DNA of 59,037 nt, taken from Rhodovulum adriaticum. Lineage in GTDB: Bacteria > Pseudomonadota > Alphaproteobacteria > Rhodobacterales > Rhodobacteraceae. This document shows positions 23,795-31,209 of this stretch, piece by piece. The first letter of the stretch is position 1. Each line of letters starts with the position of its first letter. A model generated the notes under the pieces. The model was not told the DNA's origin, searched no databases, and worked only from the letters and a program-made list of their open reading frames with translations. Location of the stretch: NCBI RefSeq assembly GCF_004345735.1, contig NZ_SLXL01000016.1:1-59037 (forward strand). Direction: 5' to 3'. A program made the position numbers and the translations under genes.

Positions 23795-24993
23795 CAGCGA
23801 CGCCCCCATGCCATTTGGATTGTCTGTTCCAACTCATCTCCAACGCCATTCACGCTGGTCAGAGCGCGATCAATCGTTTTTCTAATGAATTGGCTCGGAT
23901 CAACTTCGTAGACGGTTTGCTGGGTCATACCGGCGTCCGAGATTGCTGTAGATTTCAGCATTGGCTCAGTCATGACCTGTCCGGCCAAGATCGATCTCAG
24001 GTAGCCCGCCATCTGGGTCTGAGGCCCGTCCGACGGCTCGTATCTCGTGATCAAGAACTTTACGAAGTCCCATGTAACGCGCCTGCCAATGGCTTCTTCG
24101 ACAGCCTTTACCGTTTCCGAAGCAAGTTTCAGGAACTGGCTCATTGAAGCAATGTCGAGCATGCCAGGCACGACCGTTACTAGGAGTCCCGTCGAGGCTG
24201 CCAACGCCGTTAGGGTCAGAAAGCCAAGTTGAGGTGGGCAGTCGATCAGAACGATGTCGTAATTCGCCTCTACTTCCTCAAGCGCTAAGGCAAGACGCTC
24301 CGCAAATATGGGTTGCACCCGGCGGGCGAGGGCGTTTGCCGTCTCAGTTTCGTATTCCGAGAGCATCAGGCCCGCTGGGACCATATCGAGCTTATGGAAG
24401 TAGGTTTTTTGGATGACGGCTGAGAGCGGAACTTGTTCCTCATATCTCAGGGCATCATAGATTGTGCCGCCTTCGGCGAACTCGAGCTCTGGCCGAAAGC
24501 CGAAAAAGGTGGTCAAACTTGCCTGCGGATCGAGATCCAAGACCAACACTCGGTAACCTCGCAAAGCATACCGTTGTGCAAGATGGATCGTTGCTGTTGT
24601 TTTTGACGATCCGCCTTTGAAATTGACGACAGATATCACCTGGAGACGATCGCCTTCACGTCGACCGGGGCGGTAGCTTTCTGCGTTCTTTCCGGTGCGC
24701 CCCAGAATGTCGCGCAGCTTATCGATCTCTTGGGCTGTGTAGAACCGGTGTCCGCGGTTGTCTGTATGAACTTCCGGGAAGCTGCCGTCCTTGTGCCGGT
24801 TGCGCAGGTTAGATGTGCTAACGCGCAGGAGGCTGGCAACTTCGGTAGAACTGAATCGGCGCAGGGACTTTCGTTCTTCGGGCTCGAAAGCGATCTTCAT
24901 CTGGCGATCCAAAGATTCAGCCAGATTGTCGGCAAATGCTCCGATGTCGGAAGAGCCTATGCCTTGCGCGTATCCAACGTTACGATCATCCAT
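23794..24993 (-). CDS. repA: Partition ATPase RepA (ParA family)
   Basis: 399 residues. The N-terminal 100 residues hold a MerR-like DNA-binding helix-turn-helix (STEVASLLRVSTSNLRNRHK). The deviant Walker A box is VNFKGGSSKTTATIHLA (near residue 125), switch I is LDLDPQASLT and Walker B is IVLIDCPPQLGFLT. RepA drives plasmid segregation with RepB and represses the repABC promoter. ATG at 24993 follows GGCAGGAC closely. The 342 bp upstream hold repeated TTCTGACGGT motifs that may be its operator. Confidence 0.93.
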   Translation of the reverse strand: MDDRNVGYAQGIGSSDIGAFADNLAESLDRQMKIAFEPEERKSLRRFSSTEVASLLRVSTSNLRNRHKDGSFPEVHTDNRGHRFYTAQEIDKLRDILGRTGKNAESYRPGRREGDRLQVISVVNFKGGSSKTTATIHLAQRYALRGYRVLVLDLDPQASLTTFFGFRPELEFAEGGTIYDALRYEEQVPLSAVIQKTYFHKLDMVPAGLMLSEYETETANALARRVQPIFAERLALALEEVEANYDIVLIDCPPQLGFLTLTALAASTGLLVTVVPGMLDIASMSQFLKLASETVKAVEEAIGRRVTWDFVKFLITRYEPSDGPQTQMAGYLRSILAGQVMTEPMLKSTAISDAGMTQQTVYEVDPSQFIRKTIDRALTSVNGVGDELEQTIQMAWGRR

Positions 24994-25033
24994 GTCCTGC
25001 CGCCCACTCTCGGCCTCTGTTGAGGCTCTTGGT

Positions 25034-25080
25034 CATTCTGACGGTGTACAGCGCGACTGACGCGTTTTACCGTCAGAATG
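25034..25080. repeat. Long inverted repeat in the repA promoter region
   Basis: Arms CATTCTGACGGT (25034-25045) and ACCGTCAGAATG (25069-25080) are perfect complements 23 bases apart, 41-87 bases upstream of the repA start. A third TTCTGACGGTGT occurs at 25287-25298. RepA/RepB of repABC plasmids bind the repA operator, and such iterated arms are good candidates. Confidence 0.6.
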
Positions 25081-25134
25081 GGAATGCCACGATCAAGTGA
25101 GTCCGGCAAGAAGAATCTAGATGTAGTGTGAAAG

Positions 25135-25143
25135 TTATCCACA
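25135..25143. promoter_or_regulatory. DnaA box
   Basis: TTATCCACA, a perfect match to the DnaA consensus, about 142 bases upstream of the repA start within an AT-rich stretch. It suggests DnaA-linked control of the repABC promoter; by itself it does not mark the origin. Confidence 0.5.
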
Positions 25144-25335
25144 GCGCCAATACGTACAGTCACATCAAGATAACTGCAAGTTGTTGATTTTATGGTGATA
25201 AATCCAAAAGACCGTGCTTCAAGCCATTCATGGGGATTGTTTGGATGGTATTGGCTAAACCCATGCAACCAATGGCACAATTGACCTTCTGACGGTGTTT
25301 AGAGCGATAGATTCAGCTGTTTGAGCCTCTGCTAG

Positions 25336-26244
25336 TTACAGTTGGGAGTGAGCCGATTCTGATGAAATTAGGCCAAGCCGCTCCGCTCGTTCGAGCAACA
25401 TTTTGACCGAAGACGGCTGCCAGCTGGCACGACCTCGAGGGGTCCGTTCGCGCATCGACTCTAGCCGATCGCAGATCGCCTGCAGCGTGATTTCGGGGTC
25501 CGCGCCTTTGATCGCTGCGACGATGGCCGGCAGGCGGTCATCGGTTTCGCGGCGTCCGGCGCGGCCAAGCACCTCGGCAGGAAGGAACCCGTCGCGCACA
25601 TATGCCTTCACAGCGCGGAGCAGTCGGCCTTGTGTCCAATGGTGATCTGGGGGCAGGGGGGCATTGATAATTCGCAGCACGTCTTCCCAAGCCATATCGG
25701 GGCGCAGGCGGCGCACATGAGGCACCCAATCCTGCGCGGTCTCGTTCAGGCGTTCCATATAGCCGTCCTGCCGTGCCAGCCGCACCTTGCGCAGCGCGGC
25801 GGGATCCTTGGCGCGTAGCCCTGGGTTGCCGCCTACGCGCCCTTTGGCGCGCGCAGAGGCAAGCCCGGCCTTTGTGCGCTCGCGGATCAGAGCGCGTTCG
25901 AACTCAGCCGCAGCGCCCAGAACCTGCAACGTGAACTTGCCCTGGGGCGAGGCAGTGTCGATCGGGTCCTGGAGCGAGCGGAAGAACGCCCCCTTTCCCT
26001 CCAGTCTTTCGATCACCTCCAGCAAGTGCGACAGAGATCGCGCAAGCCGGTCGATCCGCACAACGACCAGCGTATCGCCGCTCTGGACGCGTTCGAACAC
26101 GCGTGCCAGCACCGGTCGCGCGCGATTGCCGCCCGAGGCGTGCTCTTCAAAGATCTCGGCGCATCCCGCAGACTGCAGGGCCTCAGACTGGGGCAGGGGG
26201 GTCTGATCCTCTGTGGAAACACGGGCGTAGCCTATCAGGGGCAT
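25336..26244 (-). CDS. Serine recombinase/resolvase with long C-terminal extension
   Basis: 302 residues. Residues 1-140 form the resolvase catalytic domain: IGYARVSTEDQT with the nucleophile Ser10, VVVRIDRLARSLSHLLEVI with the catalytic arginines, and ALIRERTKAGLASARAKGRVGG forming the long helix. The 130-residue C-terminal part includes WEDVLRIINAPLP and ITLQAICDRLESM, longer than the usual helix-turn-helix tail. Likely role: resolution of plasmid multimers next to the replication region. The start ATG at 26244 has no clear ribosome site. A possible crossover site lies directly upstream. Confidence 0.82.
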   Translation of the reverse strand: MPLIGYARVSTEDQTPLPQSEALQSAGCAEIFEEHASGGNRARPVLARVFERVQSGDTLVVVRIDRLARSLSHLLEVIERLEGKGAFFRSLQDPIDTASPQGKFTLQVLGAAAEFERALIRERTKAGLASARAKGRVGGNPGLRAKDPAALRKVRLARQDGYMERLNETAQDWVPHVRRLRPDMAWEDVLRIINAPLPPDHHWTQGRLLRAVKAYVRDGFLPAEVLGRAGRRETDDRLPAIVAAIKGADPEITLQAICDRLESMRERTPRGRASWQPSSVKMLLERAERLGLISSESAHSQL

Positions 26245-26251
26245 GAAAACG

Positions 26252-26288
26252 GGCCGTTTGCAATTTTATGTATCATCAATAAACGACC
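26252..26288. promoter_or_regulatory. Possible resolution (res) site upstream of the recombinase
   Basis: GGCCGTTT (26252-26259) and AAACGACC (26281-26288) form an inverted repeat with one mismatch around an AT-rich 21-base centre, immediately followed by a second CGTTTGAAAACG palindrome. Size and placement next to the gene fit a serine-resolvase subsite, but no crossover dinucleotide can be proven. Confidence 0.35.
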
Positions 26289-26444
26289 GTTTGAAAACGA
26301 ATGCAAGCAAGTGATCTCTTGTCGTGCTGGTGCACAATCCCCTTGGTTTTCTTGCACTGAGCGCGATCTGAGAGGTTCCGCCGACAGTCGCGCGTCCGTA
26401 CTATACAAAGAGCGCGGGCAACTGCCACAAAATCGCTTGGGTAA

Positions 26445-26470
26445 TGTGCATAATATAGATATTTTGCACA
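26445..26470. promoter_or_regulatory. Inverted repeat overlapping the RHE_PE00001-like gene promoter
   Basis: TGTGCA (26445-26450) and TGCACA (26465-26470) flank TAATATAGATATTT, which contains a plausible -10. The right arm ends one base before the ATG, so the message would be nearly leaderless and repression by an autoregulator is conceivable. Confidence 0.4.
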
Positions 26471-26471
26471 T

Positions 26472-27539
26472 ATGAAGCCGCAAGCATCTACTTTTCCTGA
26501 TGATTTTGACGACCCCCTCATCACCACCGAGGGGGATGTGGGGGCTCACGAGGACGACCTCTGGTTCCTGCCGGGGCCGCTCGAAGAAGAACCGGATGAT
26601 TTGCCGCCCGGGCCACGGGCAGAACCGTCCGACATTGCTGTCATCGACGACTGGGCAAAGGCGGAAGCGGCTCAGGCTGCGCGGCTGGCAAAGGTGGCTG
26701 GACGCCTGGGTGCGCTGGATGACCGCTTGCTGCGTGGCCCGGATGGCTGGCGACACAGACTGGCACTGATCGAGGCGGCAGACCTCAGCTGGCTTGCAGG
26801 GGATCGGGTGAGTTCTGACCGCCTCGCTCTTTGGATATCAATGCGATTGTCTGGCGCACAGGATGACCCGAATGCCTTGGCAAGAGTTGGCTGGGCTGTT
26901 CGCCGCCTGATGGGTGGTCCGGGTCCAATGGTCGATCTGGCGGCCTTTCTGGACCGCCGCGATCCCGAGAACATCGAGGATGCCACCGAGCGGCTAGAGG
27001 AGCGCGCGGGCGGATGGCTGGAGGTGATGAAATCAGCTGTTCATCTACACCCGATCACGCGGGCTTGCATGGGGTTTCACCTCTGGAGCTTGGCGGGTCT
27101 CGGGCAACAAGGCGACCAGATCGAAGCAGCCGTTACCGCGGCAAGGATCACGGCCAGCGACGGAAAGGGAGCGAACTTTGCACCACTAGCTATGGGTGGG
27201 GCAGGGGGGTTGCGCGCGTCGGGCTTACCACCGGAGCGTCTTGCTCGCTGGCTGGATGGGATGGAGACTGCCTGCCTGACCGCGATGCGGCACTTGGACT
27301 ATATCGAGACATGGTCAGCGAGGACAGAAGCAGAGATGAGCTCGCTCTCAGGCAAAACTCCACCGGCTTTGCGTGCCGTGCTGACCGAATGGCCGCTCCT
27401 CTCCGCACCGATGGCCGAGGCCCTGACCGGCACTAGCCGAGCGGCGGTCCAGCGGAACCTGACCTGGATGGAAGAAAGGGGATTGGTCCGTGAGGTAACA
27501 GGGCAGGGAAAGTTTCGAATGTGGCGGACAGCAAATTAG
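26472..27539 (+). CDS. RHE_PE00001/DUF1612-like plasmid protein with C-terminal helix-turn-helix
   Basis: 355 residues from ATG at 26472. The N-terminal part has an acidic linker and the family-type DDLWFLPGPLEEE string, followed by a helical domain (KVAGRLGALDDRLL, LIEAADLSWLAGDRVSSDRL). The C-terminus is a winged-helix pattern: LSAPMAEALTGTSRAAVQRNL followed by GLVREVTGQGKFRMW. The combination matches proteins next to repABC operons in rhizobia; their function is unknown, with DNA binding likely. No ribosome site is visible. Confidence 0.6.
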   Translation: MKPQASTFPDDFDDPLITTEGDVGAHEDDLWFLPGPLEEEPDDLPPGPRAEPSDIAVIDDWAKAEAAQAARLAKVAGRLGALDDRLLRGPDGWRHRLALIEAADLSWLAGDRVSSDRLALWISMRLSGAQDDPNALARVGWAVRRLMGGPGPMVDLAAFLDRRDPENIEDATERLEERAGGWLEVMKSAVHLHPITRACMGFHLWSLAGLGQQGDQIEAAVTAARITASDGKGANFAPLAMGGAGGLRASGLPPERLARWLDGMETACLTAMRHLDYIETWSARTEAEMSSLSGKTPPALRAVLTEWPLLSAPMAEALTGTSRAAVQRNLTWMEERGLVREVTGQGKFRMWRTAN

Positions 27540-27868
27540 AATTTGCCTAAATGCGAACAAGAACATGCCCAAGCGGGATTTCAGCCATTCAGTTTCCAGT
27601 AAAATACGCGACCTTCAGGAGAGGCGCGAGCACCTCGAAGCCGCGGTGCCGGATCGAGCGATAAATCTTGCGGTAACTCTGTGCCTGCACCTGTCCGAGT
27701 TGATCAGCTTGGCCGGCTACGGCCTGATTCGTGGAAGCGGATGTCTAGGAAACTAGGGGCACCTCAGAGCGCGGTTTCTTCGCTGCCCGCGATATTGGTC
27801 ACGGTGTTCCTAGCGCGGAAGCCAAGGACTGTCCGGTTTGATTGCCGCGGATTTCCTCAAGAAACCTT
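27540..27868. other. 329-bp spacer with possible gene remnant
   Basis: A minus-strand frame between 27758 and about 27600 is open and ends with a protein-like tail (QAQSYRKIYRSIRHRGFEV, then LAPLLKVAYFTGN and stop). It is cut off upstream by a stop and has no start, so it looks like the C-terminal debris of an older gene or mobile element. Otherwise nothing is recognised. Confidence 0.3.
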
Positions 27869-28291
27869 TTAGGCCTCCTCCCTCAGCGCATCTATGACGG
27901 GGCATTCGGGCACATCGTCTCCGCTACATTGCGCCACGGTGGACGACAGGACGTGCTCAATGCGCTTGAGATCCGCGATCTTGGCGCGGACTGAAGCGAG
28001 ATGCGCATTTGCCAGACCCTGCACCTCGCCGCAGGTCTGGGCCCCGCCATCGACCAATGCGAGCAGATCGCGAACCTCGTCGAGCGTGAACCCCAACTCG
28101 CGCGCGCGCATGATGAAGCGCAGACGCGCGACATGTCTGTCATCGTAGACGCGATAATTTTTGCTGGAGCGCGGCGGCTCGGGCATGACGCCGATGTTCT
28201 CGTAGTAGCGAATAGTTTCGAGATTGCAGCCGGTCAGCTTGGCCAGATCTCCGCGCCTGAGGACCTTCACCGATCTGTGATGATTATTCAC
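27869..28291 (-). CDS. merR: MerR-family mercury-responsive regulator
   Basis: 140 residues from GTG at 28291, chosen for AAGGGGG just upstream; GTG at 28270 is an alternative. Winged helix VLRRGDLAKLTGCNLETIRY (9-28), NYRVYDDRHVARLRFI, then the dimerisation helix. Metal ligands Cys87 (QTCGEV), Cys122 and Cys130 (CSGDDVPEC) are present. Cys at position 87 indicates a divalent metal sensor, unlike the CueR at the end of this window. The Cys122-Cys130 loop is seven residues, one shorter than in classical Tn501 MerR, so lead or zinc sensing cannot be excluded; the adjacent mer genes favour mercury. Divergent from merT across a classical MerR promoter. Confidence 0.8.
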   Translation of the reverse strand: MNNHHRSVKVLRRGDLAKLTGCNLETIRYYENIGVMPEPPRSSKNYRVYDDRHVARLRFIMRARELGFTLDEVRDLLALVDGGAQTCGEVQGLANAHLASVRAKIADLKRIEHVLSSTVAQCSGDDVPECPVIDALREEA

Positions 28292-28302
28292 ACCAAACCC
28301 CC

Positions 28303-28333
28303 TTGAGCCTGTACCAGCTACAGACCCTAGATT
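28303..28333 (+). promoter_or_regulatory. MerR-type promoter/operator of the mer operon
   Basis: TTGAGC (28303-28308), a 19-base spacer, and TAGATT (28328-28333). The spacer holds the dyad CTGTA-N5-TACAG (28309-28323). The overlong spacer with a dyad is the hallmark of promoters twisted open by MerR-family activators. Confidence 0.8.
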
Positions 28334-28354
28334 GAGATCATCACTGAGGCAAGG

Positions 28355-28774
28355 ATGATTCGAACCATGACTGAAACCACATCCGCCGGCCGCCAGTCGG
28401 CAATGGGCGAAACCCCGGCAGCTGACAAAAAGGCATGGGCGACAACCGGGCTCGGCGTACTCGGCGCGCTGGCCATGACCTCCTGTTGCATCCTGCCGCT
28501 GGTGCTGGTGAGCTTCGGCGTCACCGGCGTGTTCATCGCCCAGTTGGGCGCGTTCTATCAATATAAGTGGATCACCTTCGCACTGAGTGCCGCTTTCATC
28601 GGATACGGCTTTTACAAGGCGTATAGCCCGATCCCGGCCGAAGCCTGCGTTGATGGCACCTGCGCGCGACCGATGAACCGAACACTCATGCGGTCCATTC
28701 TCTGGATTGCCAGCGGGATCGTCGCCGTGGCGATGATCTTCCCCTACCTGACCCCCTACATCCTGTCCTACTGA
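28355..28774 (+). CDS. merT: Mercuric ion transporter MerT
   Basis: 139 residues. Three membrane segments: about 28-58 (GLGVLGALAMTSCCILPLVL with the vicinal Cys pair that accepts Hg2+ from MerP), 68-88 and 110-135. A second Cys pair lies in the cytoplasmic loop (EACVDGTCARP) and would pass mercury on to MerA. Inner membrane. First gene after the mer promoter; GAGG lies 5 bases before the ATG, and an ATG four codons later is an alternative. Confidence 0.9.
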   Translation: MIRTMTETTSAGRQSAMGETPAADKKAWATTGLGVLGALAMTSCCILPLVLVSFGVTGVFIAQLGAFYQYKWITFALSAAFIGYGFYKAYSPIPAEACVDGTCARPMNRTLMRSILWIASGIVAVAMIFPYLTPYILSY

Positions 28775-28786
28775 AAGGCGTAACCG

Positions 28787-29092
28787 ATGAAACATCTCTC
28801 TCTCGCACTCGCAACTCTCGGCATTCTGGCCGCAATGCCCGCCAGTGCCGAAGAACAGCGCATCAATGTCGGTGTCGCCGAACTGACATGCCCGACCTGC
28901 TCGTTCACCGTCGCGGCGGCGATGCGCGGCGTGCCCACGGTCGAAATCGTCGACTTCCAGGAAGGCGAGGAGTTTGGCACGGGCACTTACGTCGTGGCCT
29001 TCGACGATCAGGCGGCCAACCCAGACATGATCATCGAGGCGGTTCTGGCCAATGGCTATCCGGCCGAGGTGCTCCAGGCGGGGGAGTCCTGA
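28787..29092 (+). CDS. merP: Periplasmic mercury-binding protein MerP
   Basis: 101 residues with a signal peptide (MKHLSLALATLGILAAMPASA) and a heavy-metal-associated domain with LTCPTCSFTV in place of the usual GMTCxxC. The rest (MRGVPTVEIVDF, DMIIEAVLANGYPAEVL) fits the ferredoxin-like fold. It traps Hg2+ in the periplasm and hands it to MerT. Twelve bases after merT. Confidence 0.85.
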   Translation: MKHLSLALATLGILAAMPASAEEQRINVGVAELTCPTCSFTVAAAMRGVPTVEIVDFQEGEEFGTGTYVVAFDDQAANPDMIIEAVLANGYPAEVLQAGES

Positions 29093-29108
29093 GCACGGAA
29101 GGACGGGT

Positions 29109-29411
29109 ATGGCCATGGATGACAAACATTTGGGCGGGCTTCTGGCCTTCATCATTGCCGCGCCGATCATGGTGATCTGCTGCGGCGGCGGTGGCGTCAT
29201 CCTAGCCACCATTCTCGGCGGGATTGGCGGGTGGTTGATGGGGCTCGGCGGAATAGCCGCTGTCGTCGCGGCAATTGGCGCGGCGCTGGTTGTTCGCGAG
29301 ATCAGGCGCAGGGGATCAGCAGGTGTCGATGGCGCACCGGATGAGACTTGCACCAAAACCCGGGCCGCCGGTGAGAGTATCCACCGCCCGGCCGATTTCG
29401 CGGCCGAGTAG
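29109..29411 (+). CDS. Small mer-operon membrane protein, unnamed
   Basis: 100 residues from ATG at 29109 with GAAGGACGGGT upstream. One or two membrane segments (LLAFIIAAPIMVICCGGGGV and ILATILGGIGGWLMGLGGI, then AAVVAAIGAALVV), with an ICCGGGG pair of adjacent cysteines at the end of the first segment, similar in placement to mercury-transport proteins. The C-terminal 30 residues are soluble and contain one more Cys. Between merP and merF, so a role in Hg2+ uptake is a fair inference, but it does not match MerC, MerE, MerF or MerT closely. Confidence 0.6.
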   Translation: MAMDDKHLGGLLAFIIAAPIMVICCGGGGVILATILGGIGGWLMGLGGIAAVVAAIGAALVVREIRRRGSAGVDGAPDETCTKTRAAGESIHRPADFAAE

Positions 29412-29508
29412 AGCAACGCACCGGCACAGGTCTTTGGGCTGTTCGGGTCGATCCCGGATCCGGTGGCACCACGCAATTGATGCACCAGACATGAGGAAAC
29501 AAATTACG

Positions 29509-29739
29509 ATGCCTTCAGACGACACATCTTCGAACGGCCTTTTGAAAGTGGGCATCATCGGCACCATCATTGTGGCGCTCTGCTGCTTTACGCCCATTTT
29601 GGTGATCCTCTTCGGCGCGGTCGGCCTGGCCGCCGTCGTCGGATATCTCGACCTCGTGCTGTTTCCGGCACTGGGCATCTTTATCCTGCTGACCATTTAC
29701 GCGCTCTGGCGCAAGAACGCGCGCGGCTCGGCGTCCTGA
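29509..29739 (+). CDS. merF: Mercury transport protein MerF, lacking the second Cys pair
   Basis: 76 residues from ATG at 29509 (GAGGAA upstream). Two membrane segments: VGIIGTIIVALCCFTPILVI with the CC pair typical of MerF, and LFPALGIFILLTIYALWR. Ends RKNARGSAS, so the vicinal cysteines that classical MerF carries in its C-terminal tail are absent. It may therefore rely on another protein to receive mercury. Fourth gene of the operon. Confidence 0.8.
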   Translation: MPSDDTSSNGLLKVGIIGTIIVALCCFTPILVILFGAVGLAAVVGYLDLVLFPALGIFILLTIYALWRKNARGSAS

Positions 29740-29802
29740 GGGAAACTGGGCTGACATCCATCCAAATAGCGCCTCAGACAAAGCATTGAAGAGAAAAACC
29801 TT

Positions 29803-31152
29803 ATGACGAAGAGCTACGACCTTATCGTGATCGGCGGTGGAACCGGTGGCAATGGCGTCGCCCGGATGGCGGCGAATGCCGGCTGGAGCGTCGCCAGCAT
29901 CGACAGCGAGCCCCATGGCGGCACCTGCGCCCTGCGCGGTTGCGATCCCAAGAAGATGCTGATCGCCGTCACCGAGGGCGTCGAGTGGGCGGAAAACATG
30001 AAGGGCAAGGGGCTGGAGGCGCAGCCTTCGGTCAACTGGTCCGACATGATCGCCTTCAAGCGCAGCTTCACCGACGCGATGCCACCGCGCATCGAGGCCG
30101 GGCTGGAAAAGGCCGGGATCGACGTCTTGCACGGAGAGGTACGGTTTACCGGCCCCGATGCGATCGAGTTGAACGGCGAGACCCTGAGGGCGAAGCATTT
30201 CCACATCGCCACCGGTGCCCGACCGATGACGCTGAACATCCCGGGCGAGGAGTATCTCGCCACCTCGACCGATTTCCTGGAACTGCCCGAGCGTCCCGAC
30301 CGCATCGCCTTTGTCGGCGGCGGGTTCATCGCGATGGAATTCGCCCATGTGGCCAAGCGCGCGGGCGCGCGCGAGGTGACCGTGCTGGAGATGATGGACC
30401 GCCCCCTGGGCAACTTTGATCCCGATCTGGTCGCGATGCTGGTCGAGGCGACCGCAGAGCTGGGCGTCGATCTGCGCACCAAAGCGAAGGTGGCGAAGAT
30501 CGAGAAACAGGGCGACGAAGTCGTGGTCACCGTGGAACGTCACGACGGCACCGAAACGATCACTTGCGATCTGGTGGTGCATGGCACCGGCCGCGTGCCC
30601 AACATAGACGGGCTGAACCTCGAGGCCGCTGGAGTCGAATACTCACGCCGTGGCATCAAGGTGAGCGACGCGATGCGCGCCACCAACCCGGCCATTTTCG
30701 CGGCCGGCGACTGCGCTGATAGCGGGTTGAATCTGACCCCGGTCTCGGCGGCAGAGGGACGCATCGCGGGGAAGAACATTCTGGGCGGCAAGGACGCGCG
30801 GGAGATCAAGTATCCGCCGATCCCGTCAGTGGTCTTCACCCTGCCCATGGTTGCTACCGTGGGCTTGTCGGAAGCGGCGGCCAGGGAGCAGGGGCTGAAG
30901 TTCGATGTGCATTTCGAGAAGACGGAGGGCTGGTATTCGTCGCTGCGCGTCGGCGCGAAACACACCGGATTCAAGGTTCTTGTCGAACGGGGCAGCGGGC
31001 AAATACTCGGCGCGCACCTGATCGGACCAGGAGCCGAGGAGCAGATCAATCTTTTCGCCATGGCCATGGGTGCCGGGCAGACCGCAAATCAGATCAAGGC
31101 GATGATTTTCGCTTATCCCAGTTACGCCTCCGACATCGGGTCGATGGTGTGA
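29803..31152 (+). CDS. Glutathione-reductase-like flavoprotein of the mer operon
   Basis: 449 residues. FAD motif LIVIGGGTGGNGVARMAANA at the N-terminus, redox disulfide GGTCALRGCDPKK (Cys near 46 and 51), NAD(P) motif IAFVGGGFIAMEFAHV, FAD-binding IFAAGDCADSG. The class I disulfide reductase fold is complete, but the C-terminus ends FAYPSYASDIGSMV without the His-x4-Glu pair that glutathione reductase uses as acid-base. It also lacks MerA's C-terminal Cys pair. It could reduce low-molecular-weight thiol-mercury adducts or another disulfide; substrate unknown. Not merA itself, which follows. Confidence 0.75.
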   Translation: MTKSYDLIVIGGGTGGNGVARMAANAGWSVASIDSEPHGGTCALRGCDPKKMLIAVTEGVEWAENMKGKGLEAQPSVNWSDMIAFKRSFTDAMPPRIEAGLEKAGIDVLHGEVRFTGPDAIELNGETLRAKHFHIATGARPMTLNIPGEEYLATSTDFLELPERPDRIAFVGGGFIAMEFAHVAKRAGAREVTVLEMMDRPLGNFDPDLVAMLVEATAELGVDLRTKAKVAKIEKQGDEVVVTVERHDGTETITCDLVVHGTGRVPNIDGLNLEAAGVEYSRRGIKVSDAMRATNPAIFAAGDCADSGLNLTPVSAAEGRIAGKNILGGKDAREIKYPPIPSVVFTLPMVATVGLSEAAAREQGLKFDVHFEKTEGWYSSLRVGAKHTGFKVLVERGSGQILGAHLIGPGAEEQINLFAMAMGAGQTANQIKAMIFAYPSYASDIGSMV

Positions 31153-31209
31153 ATTGAAATTTGACCGCCGCCAAGATGGTGGCGCCCGGTTCAAGTAAAG
31201 GAAATGAAA

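Larger units (their letters stand above)
24994..25335. other. Spacer between repA and recombinase genes: control region
   Basis: No gene is supported. It contains the TTCTGACGGT repeats (25036-25045, inverted at 25069-25078, and 25287-25296), a DnaA box and an AT-rich stretch near 25130-25205 that probably includes the repABC promoter. Confidence 0.5.

Noticed and set aside
28292-29485. N-terminal 400 residues of the long minus-strand frame ending in merR
   Set aside because: This part is antisense to merT, merP, the small membrane gene and the merF leader; the true merR starts at GTG 28291.
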